Origin: an uncultured Paracoccaceae bacterium
GTDB taxonomy: Bacteria; Pseudomonadota; Alphaproteobacteria; Rhodobacterales; Rhodobacteraceae
DNA: 64,000 nucleotides
Direction of reading: 5' to 3'
NCBI GenBank assembly: GCA_947503175.1
Contig: CANNCO010000002.1
Span: 186,001-250,000, forward strand
The notes below the pieces were generated by a model, which saw nothing but the letters and a program-made list of their open reading frames with translations, did not search any database and was not told the DNA's origin. Every line of letters begins with the position of its first letter. Position 1 is the stretch's first letter. Position numbers and translations under genes: made by a program. Below are positions 17,299 through 25,855 of this stretch, piece after piece.

Positions 17299-18437
17299 TG
17301 CCCGCGGACTGGATCGACCGGAGGGGCATCACCGGGCGCGTCCAGCGGTTCTTCTCGGGCGTGCCGGGCAGCGAAAGCGTGCACGAGACAACCGGGGCGA
17401 TCACCGGTCCGCCGGGCGCCTCTGACATAGGTCGGATCGCCGCGCGCCTGCGTGTCTCCATGGGTGACGGCCGCACGATCGGAGATCTCGAGATCGACGG
17501 GATCGCCCGCGGCATCGTCGCCCGTGCGACGCGCAGCCTCGAAAAACTGGATGGCGCAGGACCCGGCGCACTTGCCATGGAAGAAGCCGCAGCACTCGAA
17601 GCCGTCGTGCATACGCGCGGCCGCCCCGCCGCCCGCGTCATCGGCACAAATCTCGAAGACATGCGGATCTATCCGAATGCCGATCGCTGGATCATGCTGT
17701 TCAACGATCATCGCAAACGGGTGATGGAAGCGACCAACGCCGCAGCGGCCCTCCGGGTCCGCGACGGTCTCCTGCCGCGGTTCGAGTGGGTGCAGGGCAC
17801 CGCCGTGATGATCTCGGATCGGCTGGCCCTGACCAACCGGCACGTTCTTCTGCCCACAAATGGCGGTGTGCGACTGGTCCGGCGTCGCCCCGGCACGACC
17901 GCGGCGCGTCTGAAACGCAGCTATGACATCGAACTGGATTTCGCTTTCGACGATGGGCCGGAGCGCGAGATCCGCTACCGCGTCACAGGCGTGCCCTTCG
18001 TCGCGGCCGATACCGATCCGGTCGACGCCGCACTGATCGAGATCGCACCCGCCGATGGCGGTGCCCCGGCGCCGACGCCGCTCTCGGTCTCGTCCGGCGA
18101 TGTATTCGACATCGACCGCCTCTATGTCGTGGGTCATCCTGGCAAACTCCCCGTCGTGCCCGATGATATCCGCCTGGTGTTCGGCGATCCCGACGAACGC
18201 AAACGCGTCAGCTTCGGGATGCTGATGGATCCGGTCGTCCCCGGGCAGGTCCACGTGGTCCACGACGCCTCGACCATCGGCGGGTTTTCGGGCGGAGCGG
18301 TCCATGGGTTCGCCACCACGGAAATCGCCGCCCTGCACTACTGGGGCGACGGCATTCACGGCAACCGCGCCATCTCGGCCTCGGCCCTGCGCGGGCACGA
18401 TACGCTTGGCCCATTGCTCGCCGCGAGCCGCCAATGA
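17298..18437 (+). CDS. Trypsin-like serine peptidase with N-terminal helical module
   Basis: 379 residues. An N-terminal part of about 165 residues includes EEAAALEAVVHTRGRPA, close in pattern to the segment before the trypsin domain of the upstream fusion. The trypsin-like domain has His182 (LTNRHVLL), Asp243 (DPVDAALIEI) and Ser331 (GGFSGGAV), so the triad is complete. There is no secretion signal. The ATG at 17298 overlaps the stop of the previous gene by one base and has GGGAGG 7 bases upstream; its own end overlaps the next gene by 4 bases. Translational coupling suggests a fixed stoichiometric module with its neighbours. Confidence 0.86.
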   Translation: MPADWIDRRGITGRVQRFFSGVPGSESVHETTGAITGPPGASDIGRIAARLRVSMGDGRTIGDLEIDGIARGIVARATRSLEKLDGAGPGALAMEEAAALEAVVHTRGRPAARVIGTNLEDMRIYPNADRWIMLFNDHRKRVMEATNAAAALRVRDGLLPRFEWVQGTAVMISDRLALTNRHVLLPTNGGVRLVRRRPGTTAARLKRSYDIELDFAFDDGPEREIRYRVTGVPFVAADTDPVDAALIEIAPADGGAPAPTPLSVSSGDVFDIDRLYVVGHPGKLPVVPDDIRLVFGDPDERKRVSFGMLMDPVVPGQVHVVHDASTIGGFSGGAVHGFATTEIAALHYWGDGIHGNRAISASALRGHDTLGPLLAASRQ

Positions 18438-20443
18438 AACTGACCGCACAGGAAATCTCGGCAGTCGCAGAAGCCTGTGCCGCGTTCCATGTGCCACTCA
18501 AGCTGATACGTTTCGGCGCTGAACTGCTGCTCGATGACGATGAGGTTCACCGCCTAAGCAAGCTGGCCCAGGCGGGCACCGGGGATCCGGTACGCGAGGT
18601 CACCCAGATACTTCTGGAACGCATCAACGGGGTCAGCGACAAGGCCGGCTACGACTTCGTGCGCCGCCTCGTGAACCGGGTCGATTATGAGCAGGGTTTT
18701 CAGGATGAACTGACCGGCATCCTCGGCGCGGTGGAGGAACGGACACCGAACCACGAAGGCCTGTTCTCGTCGCGCGACAACTTCTTTTCGGGACCCGACC
18801 TGCAAAGGATGACCAATGTGGACGGTCCGCGCACCTGCTGCCTCGTGGGCGACTATCGCGGCGGGCGCAAATTTGGCACGGGCTTTCTGATCGGTCCTGA
18901 CCTGATCCTGACCAATATGCACGTCTTCGACGACCTGATCAGCCTGATGGGACAGAACGAAGTGCCGAAACGCTTTCAGGCTGTCTTCGACTATGAACAG
19001 GGACACCTGCCCAAGGGTTTCGAGGCGCTCCGGAACGCCGCCGGCTACAAGGTGGTCGGCTTTGCCGATCCCGATTGGCTGCACGGTTCTAGCCCGGCCT
19101 ATGACCGCGACGGCAAGATCGACGTTCCGACCGACGCCGAAGTCCTTGAACTGCGCCAGAGACTTGATTACGCGGTGGTGCGCCTGACCGAGCCCGTAGG
19201 CGAACAAAGCATTCCGGGCCGGGGCACGCAGGCGCGCGGCTGGTTCAGGATCGGCAATCTGACCGATGCGAACTACGATCCCGACATCCGAATAGCGGTG
19301 CCGCAGCATCCGCAGGGGTTCGAGATGAAGTTCTCCTTCGGACGGATCACCGAGGCCTCGCGGTGCAAGACCCGCGTCCGCTACCGCGAAGCATCGACAA
19401 GCCAGGGATCGTCCGGCGCGCCGTGTATCGTACCCGATACGGGCATCATCGCCCTGCACAACGCCGCGGTGAAACCCAACGGCGTGTTCAAGGCCAATCA
19501 GGCGATCCGCCTGGACCGGATTCCCGGCAACATCCTGCCCACTGCCGGAGATACACCGTTGCCGGGCCGGATCCGGCCCTGGAAGGTGGACGAGGCCGAC
19601 GGGACGCTCGTGCCGATCATCGGGCGCGATCGGCTGATCAGTTGGATGATGTTCGCGTTGCAGCGAGACAGCCCGGTCTTGCAGCGCCGCGACCGTATCT
19701 TTGTCGCCTATCCCGTCGGCGACGATGCCACCGGCCTCTCCTTCACCCTCGAAATTGTGGAAACGATGCTCTCGGGCGAGGAACGCAACCGGATCGTTCC
19801 GCTTGGCGGCGACAGCCTCCTTCTGCCGTCACGGCCCGAAGAGCTGGCGCTGGTGATCGGTACCTCCCTCGGCATCCCCGAGGCAGAGTTACGCAACCCG
19901 CCCCGGCGTCCTGCCGCCACCCTCCCCGACGGCGCCGATGACGGCGACAAGATCGACCGCTGGAGCTCTCATAAGATGCCGCAATGGTTCATGACGCTTG
20001 TGGCCCGGCACCGCGACGACCACTGGCGGACCTGCTGGGTGGTCCTCGACGATCTGGCCGACATGCCGATGTCGCGGGAGGTGGCGAACTTCGTCTCGGG
20101 CCTGGTTGGCGCGGATACCGACGAATCCATGGTGGATCCGACGATCAGACGCTTTCGCTGGTTGTTCCTCGGACGCGCACCGACCTTCCTGACCGATTCC
20201 GAGATGACCATCGAACAGCTCGACCCGCATGTTCTGTCCGAGGACGCGTTGTTCAGCACGCTTGAGGCCGCCGCCCGCGAACGCGGCCAAGACCGGTCCG
20301 AGGCAGATCTGCGGGAACGCGCGCAATACCTGCTGGCCGCCTCCAAAACCCTTTCGGACAGCCAGTCGATCCCGGTACTCCCGGTGGCGCAGCAATTCGT
20401 CGCGATGGAAATCAGCAACATGTCAGAAGGGGCCGCGTTATGA
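18434..20443 (+). CDS. Trypsin-like peptidase with helical N-terminus and degenerate NTPase-like C-terminus
   Basis: 669 residues. Residues 1-105 are a compact helical domain (MKLTAQEISAVAEACAAFHV and onward) of the size and position of the effector-associated adaptor domains in conflict systems; I cannot assign the exact type. A trypsin-like domain follows (about 130-360) with His163 (LTNMHVFDD), Asp245 (LDYAVVRL) and Ser327 (GSSGAP). The last 270 residues include WVVLDDLADMP (Asp539-Asp540), which looks like a Walker-B strand, but no P-loop GKS/T is present. This suggests an inactive STAND-like (iSTAND) module (inference). It overlaps both neighbours by 4 bases and is translated just before the active NTPase. 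Confidence 0.8.
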   Translation: MKLTAQEISAVAEACAAFHVPLKLIRFGAELLLDDDEVHRLSKLAQAGTGDPVREVTQILLERINGVSDKAGYDFVRRLVNRVDYEQGFQDELTGILGAVEERTPNHEGLFSSRDNFFSGPDLQRMTNVDGPRTCCLVGDYRGGRKFGTGFLIGPDLILTNMHVFDDLISLMGQNEVPKRFQAVFDYEQGHLPKGFEALRNAAGYKVVGFADPDWLHGSSPAYDRDGKIDVPTDAEVLELRQRLDYAVVRLTEPVGEQSIPGRGTQARGWFRIGNLTDANYDPDIRIAVPQHPQGFEMKFSFGRITEASRCKTRVRYREASTSQGSSGAPCIVPDTGIIALHNAAVKPNGVFKANQAIRLDRIPGNILPTAGDTPLPGRIRPWKVDEADGTLVPIIGRDRLISWMMFALQRDSPVLQRRDRIFVAYPVGDDATGLSFTLEIVETMLSGEERNRIVPLGGDSLLLPSRPEELALVIGTSLGIPEAELRNPPRRPAATLPDGADDGDKIDRWSSHKMPQWFMTLVARHRDDHWRTCWVVLDDLADMPMSREVANFVSGLVGADTDESMVDPTIRRFRWLFLGRAPTFLTDSEMTIEQLDPHVLSEDALFSTLEAAARERGQDRSEADLRERAQYLLAASKTLSDSQSIPVLPVAQQFVAMEISNMSEGAAL

Positions 20444-23400
20444 AACGGCGCGCCGGCTTTGACCTGTCGAAGGCCCTGTCGGACCCGGAGTTCCGGAACA
20501 CGCTGACAAGGGCGGCAGGCGAAAAAGCGCTCGATCACATCGCCAAACTTGGCGAACGGGCCGTTCAGGGGGTGCTTCAGGGATATGCGGCGTCAACGGC
20601 AAGCATGCCCGAACCGACGCCGGAACTGGCGGATCTTGCCCTGCGCAACTCGTTTGGCCGTGGCGAGATCGAGGCAATCGGCGAGGGCAGAGCCTGGGTT
20701 CTGGCCCGTGCCGCACTGGTGATCATCGAAAAGCGGCGCTGCCTGACGCTGTCTCAATCGGCCCGTGCGGCAATCCTCGACGCGGCCCATGCGAACGGAT
20801 CGCTTCAGACCGTGCTCGATCAGTACGCCGCCGAGGATGAAAGCTACCTGACCGATCCCGGCTCCGATCTCGACGCGCTAATCGGTTCGCATATGCGGAT
20901 GCTGATGCGCGGCACCAAACTGCACCCGACCAACCTGCCCTCCGTCGCCCGCCGCGCGCTGGTCGCCGCCCGCGAAGCCCTCGACAAGGTGACCACGCTT
21001 CCCGAAACAGCGCCTTCCCTGGCTGAATGCCGCCGGAAATCGGCCCTTGCCGAACTCCTCGACCCCCTGGGCCTGATGATCGGCCTTGCGGACCCGCTGA
21101 CCGCCGGTCAGGACGGCAGCAGCCGGCCAAAAGACCGTTTCGTCGGGCGCCGCGCCGCACTTCGGACGCTTCGCGAGCTTGTGGATGTTCTCGATGCCGA
21201 AAGCACCGGCGAGAGCCTCACCCGGATCGGCAACCGGACCATGACCACGCTGAAAGGCTATGTGGCCACGGTGCGTCCGCAGATGATGATCCTGTCGGCC
21301 GATGGCGGCATGGGCAAATCGACCCTGATCGCGAAATTCGTCCTGCAACACGCCTTCTCCCCGCAATACAGGTTTCCCTTCGCCATTCTCGATTTCGACC
21401 GTGCGGCCCTGCAGCCGCGCAATCCAGCCAGCCTGATCGCCGAGATTGCCCGCCAGATCGCGCTGCAGTTTCCCGACCACCAAACCGCGCTTGACGAGTT
21501 CCGGACCGGGATTGAACGCGACCTTGCGACGGGCCGGGTGATCGACCTTGCCCGCCTCTGCGACCGGCTCTGGACCACGCTGACGGATATCCTCTCGGCA
21601 GGCCCCGTGAACCGTATCCTGCTGACGCTCGACACGTTCGAACTGGTCCAGTGCGACACGCTGGCAATGACCGGCGTGGCCGACATGCTGCGCGCGCTGG
21701 CCATAGTCGCCGGCGATCAGCTTTGCGTCGTGATCGCCGGCCGCACCGGTGCGGCCGATATCGTCCCGCACATGGAGAACGCGTTCGAGGTTCAGAAAAT
21801 GCGTCTCGATCCGTTCAGTCTCGACGAAGCGCGCGAACTGGTGGCGCGCCTTGGCCGACAGTTCATGGCAGGGGAGTGGAACGACGACTGGACCGATCCG
21901 ATTGCCGGCGATCGCTCGGACCCGCCCCTGCGGCGCGAACCCCTGACCCTGCGGCTTGCCGTCGAACTGGTGCGGGATGCCGAGCCGGAACGGCGCGCGG
22001 CGCTGGTGCGGGAAATCGCGGCGCATGGCTCTGGTGCACAGGCGTCCTTCCTTGGCACGCTCTACCGCCACCGCATCCTCGATCATCTCAAGGACGACCG
22101 AGCGCGGCAGCTCGCATGGCCGGGTCTGGTCGCCCGCACCGTCACCCGCACCCTCGCACGCGAGGTTCTGGCGCCGCTCTGCGATCTCACCCCCGACGAG
22201 GCCGAGATCGGTTTTGACAGGCTGGGCGCGCAGGGCTGGATCGTCGAACATGTGGGCGATGCGCTGCGTCACCGGCGCGACCTGCGCGCCCGGACCCTGC
22301 CGCTCATGCGCGCAACCGACCGCGACAGGTTTGAAACCGTGATCCGCGCCCTGATCAATTTCTACGACACCGGTCCCGAGGCTGACCCGGTCGAAGCCGA
22401 CTACTACCGGCTGCTTCTGGGCGGGTCCGACCTTCTCGCCCGCGACTGGCAGCAGGCGAACCTCACCGAACTGGCCAATGCGGCCGATGACTTCGAACCC
22501 GGTTCGCCCGCACGCAAACTGATCGCGCTGGCCACCGCGACCCATCCGGTTTCCGTCGACATGCTCCGCGGCCTGCCGCCCGTTCTGGTCTGGCGGCATG
22601 CAGCCCGCGCCTGCATCAGCCTGCGCACCTTCGATGATGAACGCACCGACCCGCGCCTGCTGCACATGATGGATGTGCCGGCACCCGATACCCGGCACGC
22701 GACTGCACCCAGCCTTGCAAACGCCTGGCAGCACACGCAGATCAAGACCGGCCGGTGGGACGGTGTCGATCTGGACGCGCTCCAGATGCCACTGACTGAA
22801 ATCGACACCACCCTGTTCGCCTTCTACGCCGCGCGGATGACCGGGGCCGGACTCGCCGCCCCCGAGTTTTGGGGCGACCGCCACCCGGAACTGATCCAGC
22901 GCCTCGGCGCGCCGCGCGTGGGCAAGAACTGGCGCGCGGCGGCGGAAAGCCTGTCCATCGCCCGCTCCTACGACCCTGACCTCTGGAATCGGATCGACCG
23001 GTCGCTGGCCGACGCGCCGCCGCGGGGCAGCCACTGGGCCCGGTCCGCCGAAATCGGCCTGCGCGCGATCCTGATAAACGGCCGGGCGAGCCGCATGGCC
23101 GCCTTCCGTCCGTGGTGCCAGATGGAGGCCGTGCGGGTCCGTCAGGGCGTTTCCAAAGCGGAGGCCGCCCGTTTCCTCGACCTGCGCAAGACCCTTGAAC
23201 TGACCCGCCTCTGTCCCGCGCTTGAACGCGCCGTCAGGGGCCGCGACCGCGCCCCGCCGCTGCTGGCCGACAAAGAGGCACTGCAAGAGCTTTCGATGGG
23301 GTTCGAAGAAATGTCGGACGGCTCGCTTCCTGACATGGACGCGCCCTTCTGGACGCAGGTCAAAGACTACGTCTCCGTCCGGTCGCCGGAATGGATCGTG

Positions 23401-23640
23401 CCGTTTGCCTATCTTCTGACCCATGCCCGGACCCAAAGCGGCACCGCAACAGAAACCAAAGGCGGCTTCTTCAGCATGTTTTCCCGCCAGGACAACGCCC
23501 GGACCGAGGATATGGTCCATTACCTGACCAACGCCGACCGCGTGGCGCGACTTTCTCAGGAACTACACGAGCTGATCAAGCAGTACGCCTTGCATGACAG
23601 GCTGATCGTTCGCGTCTGGCACGCGGGGCGCCACGTCTGA
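20440..23640 (+). CDS. STAND-like P-loop NTPase, last gene of the peptidase operon
   Basis: 1066-residue cytoplasmic protein. The first 230 residues are helical and unrecognised. DRFVGRRAALRTLREL (about 230-245) is the FxGR motif common just before the P-loop of STAND and ORC-type NTPases. Walker A is DGGMGKST (288-295) and Walker B is RILLTLDTFE with Asp398. A winged-helix-like region follows (about 540-640), then a long helical C-terminal part (650-1066) likely to act as a sensor or scaffold. There is no transmembrane segment. STAND proteins act as NTP-dependent switches that oligomerise on detecting a trigger (family knowledge). Here it may gate the three trypsin-like partners encoded in the same coupled operon (inference). 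Confidence 0.82.
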   Translation: MKRRAGFDLSKALSDPEFRNTLTRAAGEKALDHIAKLGERAVQGVLQGYAASTASMPEPTPELADLALRNSFGRGEIEAIGEGRAWVLARAALVIIEKRRCLTLSQSARAAILDAAHANGSLQTVLDQYAAEDESYLTDPGSDLDALIGSHMRMLMRGTKLHPTNLPSVARRALVAAREALDKVTTLPETAPSLAECRRKSALAELLDPLGLMIGLADPLTAGQDGSSRPKDRFVGRRAALRTLRELVDVLDAESTGESLTRIGNRTMTTLKGYVATVRPQMMILSADGGMGKSTLIAKFVLQHAFSPQYRFPFAILDFDRAALQPRNPASLIAEIARQIALQFPDHQTALDEFRTGIERDLATGRVIDLARLCDRLWTTLTDILSAGPVNRILLTLDTFELVQCDTLAMTGVADMLRALAIVAGDQLCVVIAGRTGAADIVPHMENAFEVQKMRLDPFSLDEARELVARLGRQFMAGEWNDDWTDPIAGDRSDPPLRREPLTLRLAVELVRDAEPERRAALVREIAAHGSGAQASFLGTLYRHRILDHLKDDRARQLAWPGLVARTVTRTLAREVLAPLCDLTPDEAEIGFDRLGAQGWIVEHVGDALRHRRDLRARTLPLMRATDRDRFETVIRALINFYDTGPEADPVEADYYRLLLGGSDLLARDWQQANLTELANAADDFEPGSPARKLIALATATHPVSVDMLRGLPPVLVWRHAARACISLRTFDDERTDPRLLHMMDVPAPDTRHATAPSLANAWQHTQIKTGRWDGVDLDALQMPLTEIDTTLFAFYAARMTGAGLAAPEFWGDRHPELIQRLGAPRVGKNWRAAAESLSIARSYDPDLWNRIDRSLADAPPRGSHWARSAEIGLRAILINGRASRMAAFRPWCQMEAVRVRQGVSKAEAARFLDLRKTLELTRLCPALERAVRGRDRAPPLLADKEALQELSMGFEEMSDGSLPDMDAPFWTQVKDYVSVRSPEWIVPFAYLLTHARTQSGTATETKGGFFSMFSRQDNARTEDMVHYLTNADRVARLSQELHELIKQYALHDRLIVRVWHAGRHV

Positions 23641-23896
23641 CCCGGCAGGATGCTCCCGCTCCCGGGCCCACGAACCAACCGAAGACGCCAGAGGGCGGTT
23701 TGTAACCCGTTGCAGACACGCTCAAGCGCGGCGCCGCGCGGGCGCGGGACAGGCAACGAGGCCGCCCTCATGACCGAATCGCCCTCGATCAGATTGCCGA
23801 GAGACCCGTCAATCGCCCATTTTCACGGCGCAGTGCAGTTTGGGCGCAGAAATCATGGGCAGGCCGTGCCCGAATCCGGCCCTGAACATTAAGGAG
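23641..23896 (+). other. Non-coding stretch between the NTPase and amide operons
   Basis: No convincing gene is seen. It contains a perfect 14-base GC palindrome, GCGCGGCGCCGCGC (23726-23739), with no T run, and no clear terminator for the NTPase gene. The right end leads into the promoter of the amide operon. Confidence 0.4.
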
Positions 23897-23926
23897 TTGA
23901 CAACGCGACGGCTTGTCGGAAAAACT
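23897..23926 (+). promoter_or_regulatory. Candidate promoter of the amide operon
   Basis: A consensus -35 hexamer TTGACA (23897-23902) is followed after 18 bases by a weak -10 (AAAACT, 23921-23926). Transcription would then start near 23933, right at the first leader hairpin. The -10 match is poor, so the exact start is uncertain. Confidence 0.4.
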
Positions 23927-23932
23927 GATATT

Positions 23933-24030
23933 GCCTCAACGGCGAGGCTTTGCACCAGAACACCCTACAGAAGACCCATCAGGGTCAGGCACCGGCGCCC
24001 TTTCGCAACCACCGTTGCGACGGGGCTTTT
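23933..24030 (+). promoter_or_regulatory. ANTAR-type antitermination leader with terminator before amiC
   Basis: First hairpin: GCCTC (23933-23937), hexaloop AACGGC, GAGGC (23944-23948). The loop has A at position 1 and G at position 4, the hallmark of ANTAR-protein target RNAs. A second possible hexaloop with the same A1/G4 pattern, ACCGGC (23991-23996), sits on a short GGC/GCC stem that shares bases with the terminator. The terminator stem is 23997-24009 with 24014-24026 (13 pairs, one mismatch, loop CACC), followed by TTTTCTTGTTT. It lies directly before the amiC start at 24047, so transcription of the whole operon would depend on antitermination, presumably by the AmiR-like protein it encodes. 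Confidence 0.7.
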
Positions 24031-24046
24031 CTTGTTTGGAGCACAC

Positions 24047-25210
24047 ATGTCAGGCGACACGGTCAAGGTCGGAATTATGTTTTCCCTCACAGGCTCATAC
24101 GCAGCCATCGGGGCCGCCATGCGTGCGGGCGCGGACCTCGCCATCGCCGAATTGAATGCCCGGCCCGACAGCAACTTGCGGCTTGAATCCGTGTTCGCCG
24201 ACCCAAAGGGCGATGCCGCGGCCTATGCGGATGTCGCCCGCCGCCTCCTGACCGATAGAGGTCTGACCCACGTCATCGGTTGCTACACCTCGTCCAGCCG
24301 GAAAGAGGTCCTGCCAGTGTTCGAGAAGCATGACGCGCTCCTCTGGTATCCTTCCCACTACGAGGGTTTCGAGAGCAGCGAAAACGTCGTCTATACCGGC
24401 GCCGCCCCCAATCAGCATGTCTTGCCGCTGGCTTCGTATCTGCTGCACAATCACGGAGGGCGGGGCTGGTTCGTCGGTTCGAACTACGTCTGGGCATGGG
24501 AAAACAATCGTATCCTGCGCGAAACCATGCTGGCCGAAGGGGGCGAGGTGTTGGGCGAGCGGTACTTCCCCGTCGGCGATACCGACCTGGAGGATGTGGT
24601 CCGCCAGATCGTGGAAGACCGGCCCGATTTCATCTTCACGACCCTGATCGGCGAATCCGGCTATCAGTTCTGCCGCCTGCTGCGCGCCGAGGCGGAGCGC
24701 ATGGGCATCGATCAGGCGGCCCGGATGCCCGTTGCAAGTTGCAGCCTGTCGGAGGCCGAGTTGCCGCATCTGGGTGCAGCGGCTGACGGGCATCTTTCCT
24801 CGTCGGTCTATTTCTCGACCATCGAAACTGCCGAGAATGCCCGGTTCTCCGCCCTCTGGCGGGAGAGATACGCACATCTCGGCAATCCCTGTGCCGATGC
24901 CGAGGCGACCTATATCGCCGTCCGACTTCTGGCGGGCGCGATCGAGCGGGCCGGAGATACCAGCTTTCACGCCGTGCGCGAGGCGGTGCGCGGGTTGAAG
25001 CTGGACGCGCCGCAAGGGCCGGTGACGGTCGATGCCGACAACCTGCACTGCGCCATGCGCCCACGGATCGGCAGGTCGCGGCAGGACGGAACGTTCGACG
25101 TGGTGTTCGCGGCACAGAGCGTTGCCGCGCCGGACCCCTACCTCGTCTGGAGCGGTGCCGAGGCTCCGGACGCCCAATCGACACCCCATCATCTGAAGGT
25201 GATCAGATGA
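24047..25210 (+). CDS. amiC: AmiC-like amide-sensing, periplasmic-binding-fold regulator
   Basis: 387 residues of the type-I periplasmic-binding fold, the size of Pseudomonas AmiC (about 385). It starts MSGDTVKVGIMFSLTGSYAAI with no signal peptide, so it is cytoplasmic, as expected for a sensor rather than a transport component. Conserved family segments include YTSSSRKEVLPVFE and LLWYPSHYEGFESSENVVYTGAAPNQHVLPL. In the family, AmiC holds AmiR inactive until a short-chain amide binds. The start at 24047 has GGAG 5 bases upstream; a longer in-frame extension upstream would read through the leader terminator and is rejected. Its end overlaps the amiR start (ATGA). Confidence 0.87.
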   Translation: MSGDTVKVGIMFSLTGSYAAIGAAMRAGADLAIAELNARPDSNLRLESVFADPKGDAAAYADVARRLLTDRGLTHVIGCYTSSSRKEVLPVFEKHDALLWYPSHYEGFESSENVVYTGAAPNQHVLPLASYLLHNHGGRGWFVGSNYVWAWENNRILRETMLAEGGEVLGERYFPVGDTDLEDVVRQIVEDRPDFIFTTLIGESGYQFCRLLRAEAERMGIDQAARMPVASCSLSEAELPHLGAAADGHLSSSVYFSTIETAENARFSALWRERYAHLGNPCADAEATYIAVRLLAGAIERAGDTSFHAVREAVRGLKLDAPQGPVTVDADNLHCAMRPRIGRSRQDGTFDVVFAAQSVAAPDPYLVWSGAEAPDAQSTPHHLKVIR

Positions 25211-25821
25211 CCCGGATCAAGACGAATTTCCGCGGGCTGCGCGCGCTGGTCCTGCATGGCGAGGGCGCCACGACCGACCGTCTGGCGGGCATCCTGCAGC
25301 GGCTCGGCCTGATCGTCCTCTTCCATGACCCGGCCGAGACCGAAGCGGCCGCCCTGCCGGAATGCGATCTCGTGCTGTTCGACGCCGACGAGGAGATCGA
25401 GGCAAGCGTCCTGGACAGGCTTGCCGCGACCCTTCCGATGATCGCTCTGATCGGAAACGAGGCGCCCAGCAGGCTCGCCCGCGTGGTTCGCTTTCGCTGC
25501 AACAGCCACATCCTCAAACCGATCCGCAGCATGGGGGTCTATTCGGCCCTGCTGCTGGCCACCAACGGGCACGAACAGCACCTTCAGACCTGCCGCGAAA
25601 TCGAGTCCTTCCGCCAGAGGCTGGCCGGGCGGCGCACCGTCACGAAAGCCGTGCTGAAGCAGATGACCCTGTGCGGGATCGACGAGGATACCGCCTACGA
25701 AGAACTGCGCCGCCGTGCGATGGAACTGCGCGTGCCGATCGAGACCGCAGCGCGCATGACGCTCGACCCGTCCGACACCGAATCACTGCCGTCGCCTTGC
25801 CGACGGCCCCGCAAGGCGTGA
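25207..25821 (+). CDS. amiR: AmiR-like ANTAR antitermination regulator
   Basis: 204 residues. The N-terminal part (about 10-120) has a receiver-like fold pattern without the phosphorylation-site arrangement (LRALVLHGEGATTDRLAGIL, DLVLFDADEE). A helical linker follows. The C-terminal ANTAR domain (about 135-185) reads AVLKQMTLCGIDEDTAYEELRRRAMELRVPIETAA, and it binds hexaloop hairpins in RNA and prevents termination. It is coupled to amiC by a 4-base overlap, which favours 1:1 synthesis of the AmiC-AmiR complex. A fitting RNA target is present upstream of amiC. A 34-base gap follows before the transporter binding-protein gene, with no second terminator visible there. Confidence 0.88.
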   Translation: MTRIKTNFRGLRALVLHGEGATTDRLAGILQRLGLIVLFHDPAETEAAALPECDLVLFDADEEIEASVLDRLAATLPMIALIGNEAPSRLARVVRFRCNSHILKPIRSMGVYSALLLATNGHEQHLQTCREIESFRQRLAGRRTVTKAVLKQMTLCGIDEDTAYEELRRRAMELRVPIETAARMTLDPSDTESLPSPCRRPRKA

Positions 25822-25855
25822 CCGCGCCTCAATAACCAACCAGCAGGAGATGAAC

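Noticed and set aside
20878-23520. An 880-codon open frame antisense to the STAND-like NTPase
   Set aside because: The plus-strand frame has Walker motifs, coupled start and good protein composition. The antisense frame has none of these.
7140-23640. Phage or transposon origin of the peptidase region
   Set aside because: No integrase, transposase, tRNA boundary or terminal repeat was seen, and composition looks like the rest by eye.
23726-23739. GC palindrome as terminator or attachment site
   Set aside because: No T run follows and no matching copy or integrase gene is seen. In DNA this GC-rich, short palindromes occur by chance.
23641-23896. A sigma-54 promoter for the amide operon
   Set aside because: No GG-N10-GC element with acceptable match was found. 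A TTGACA element close to the leader is a better, though weak, candidate.
23840-24046. Upstream extension of the AmiC-like protein
   Set aside because: It would translate the leader hairpin and terminator and adds a basic, non-conserved stretch. ATG 24047 gives the normal family length.
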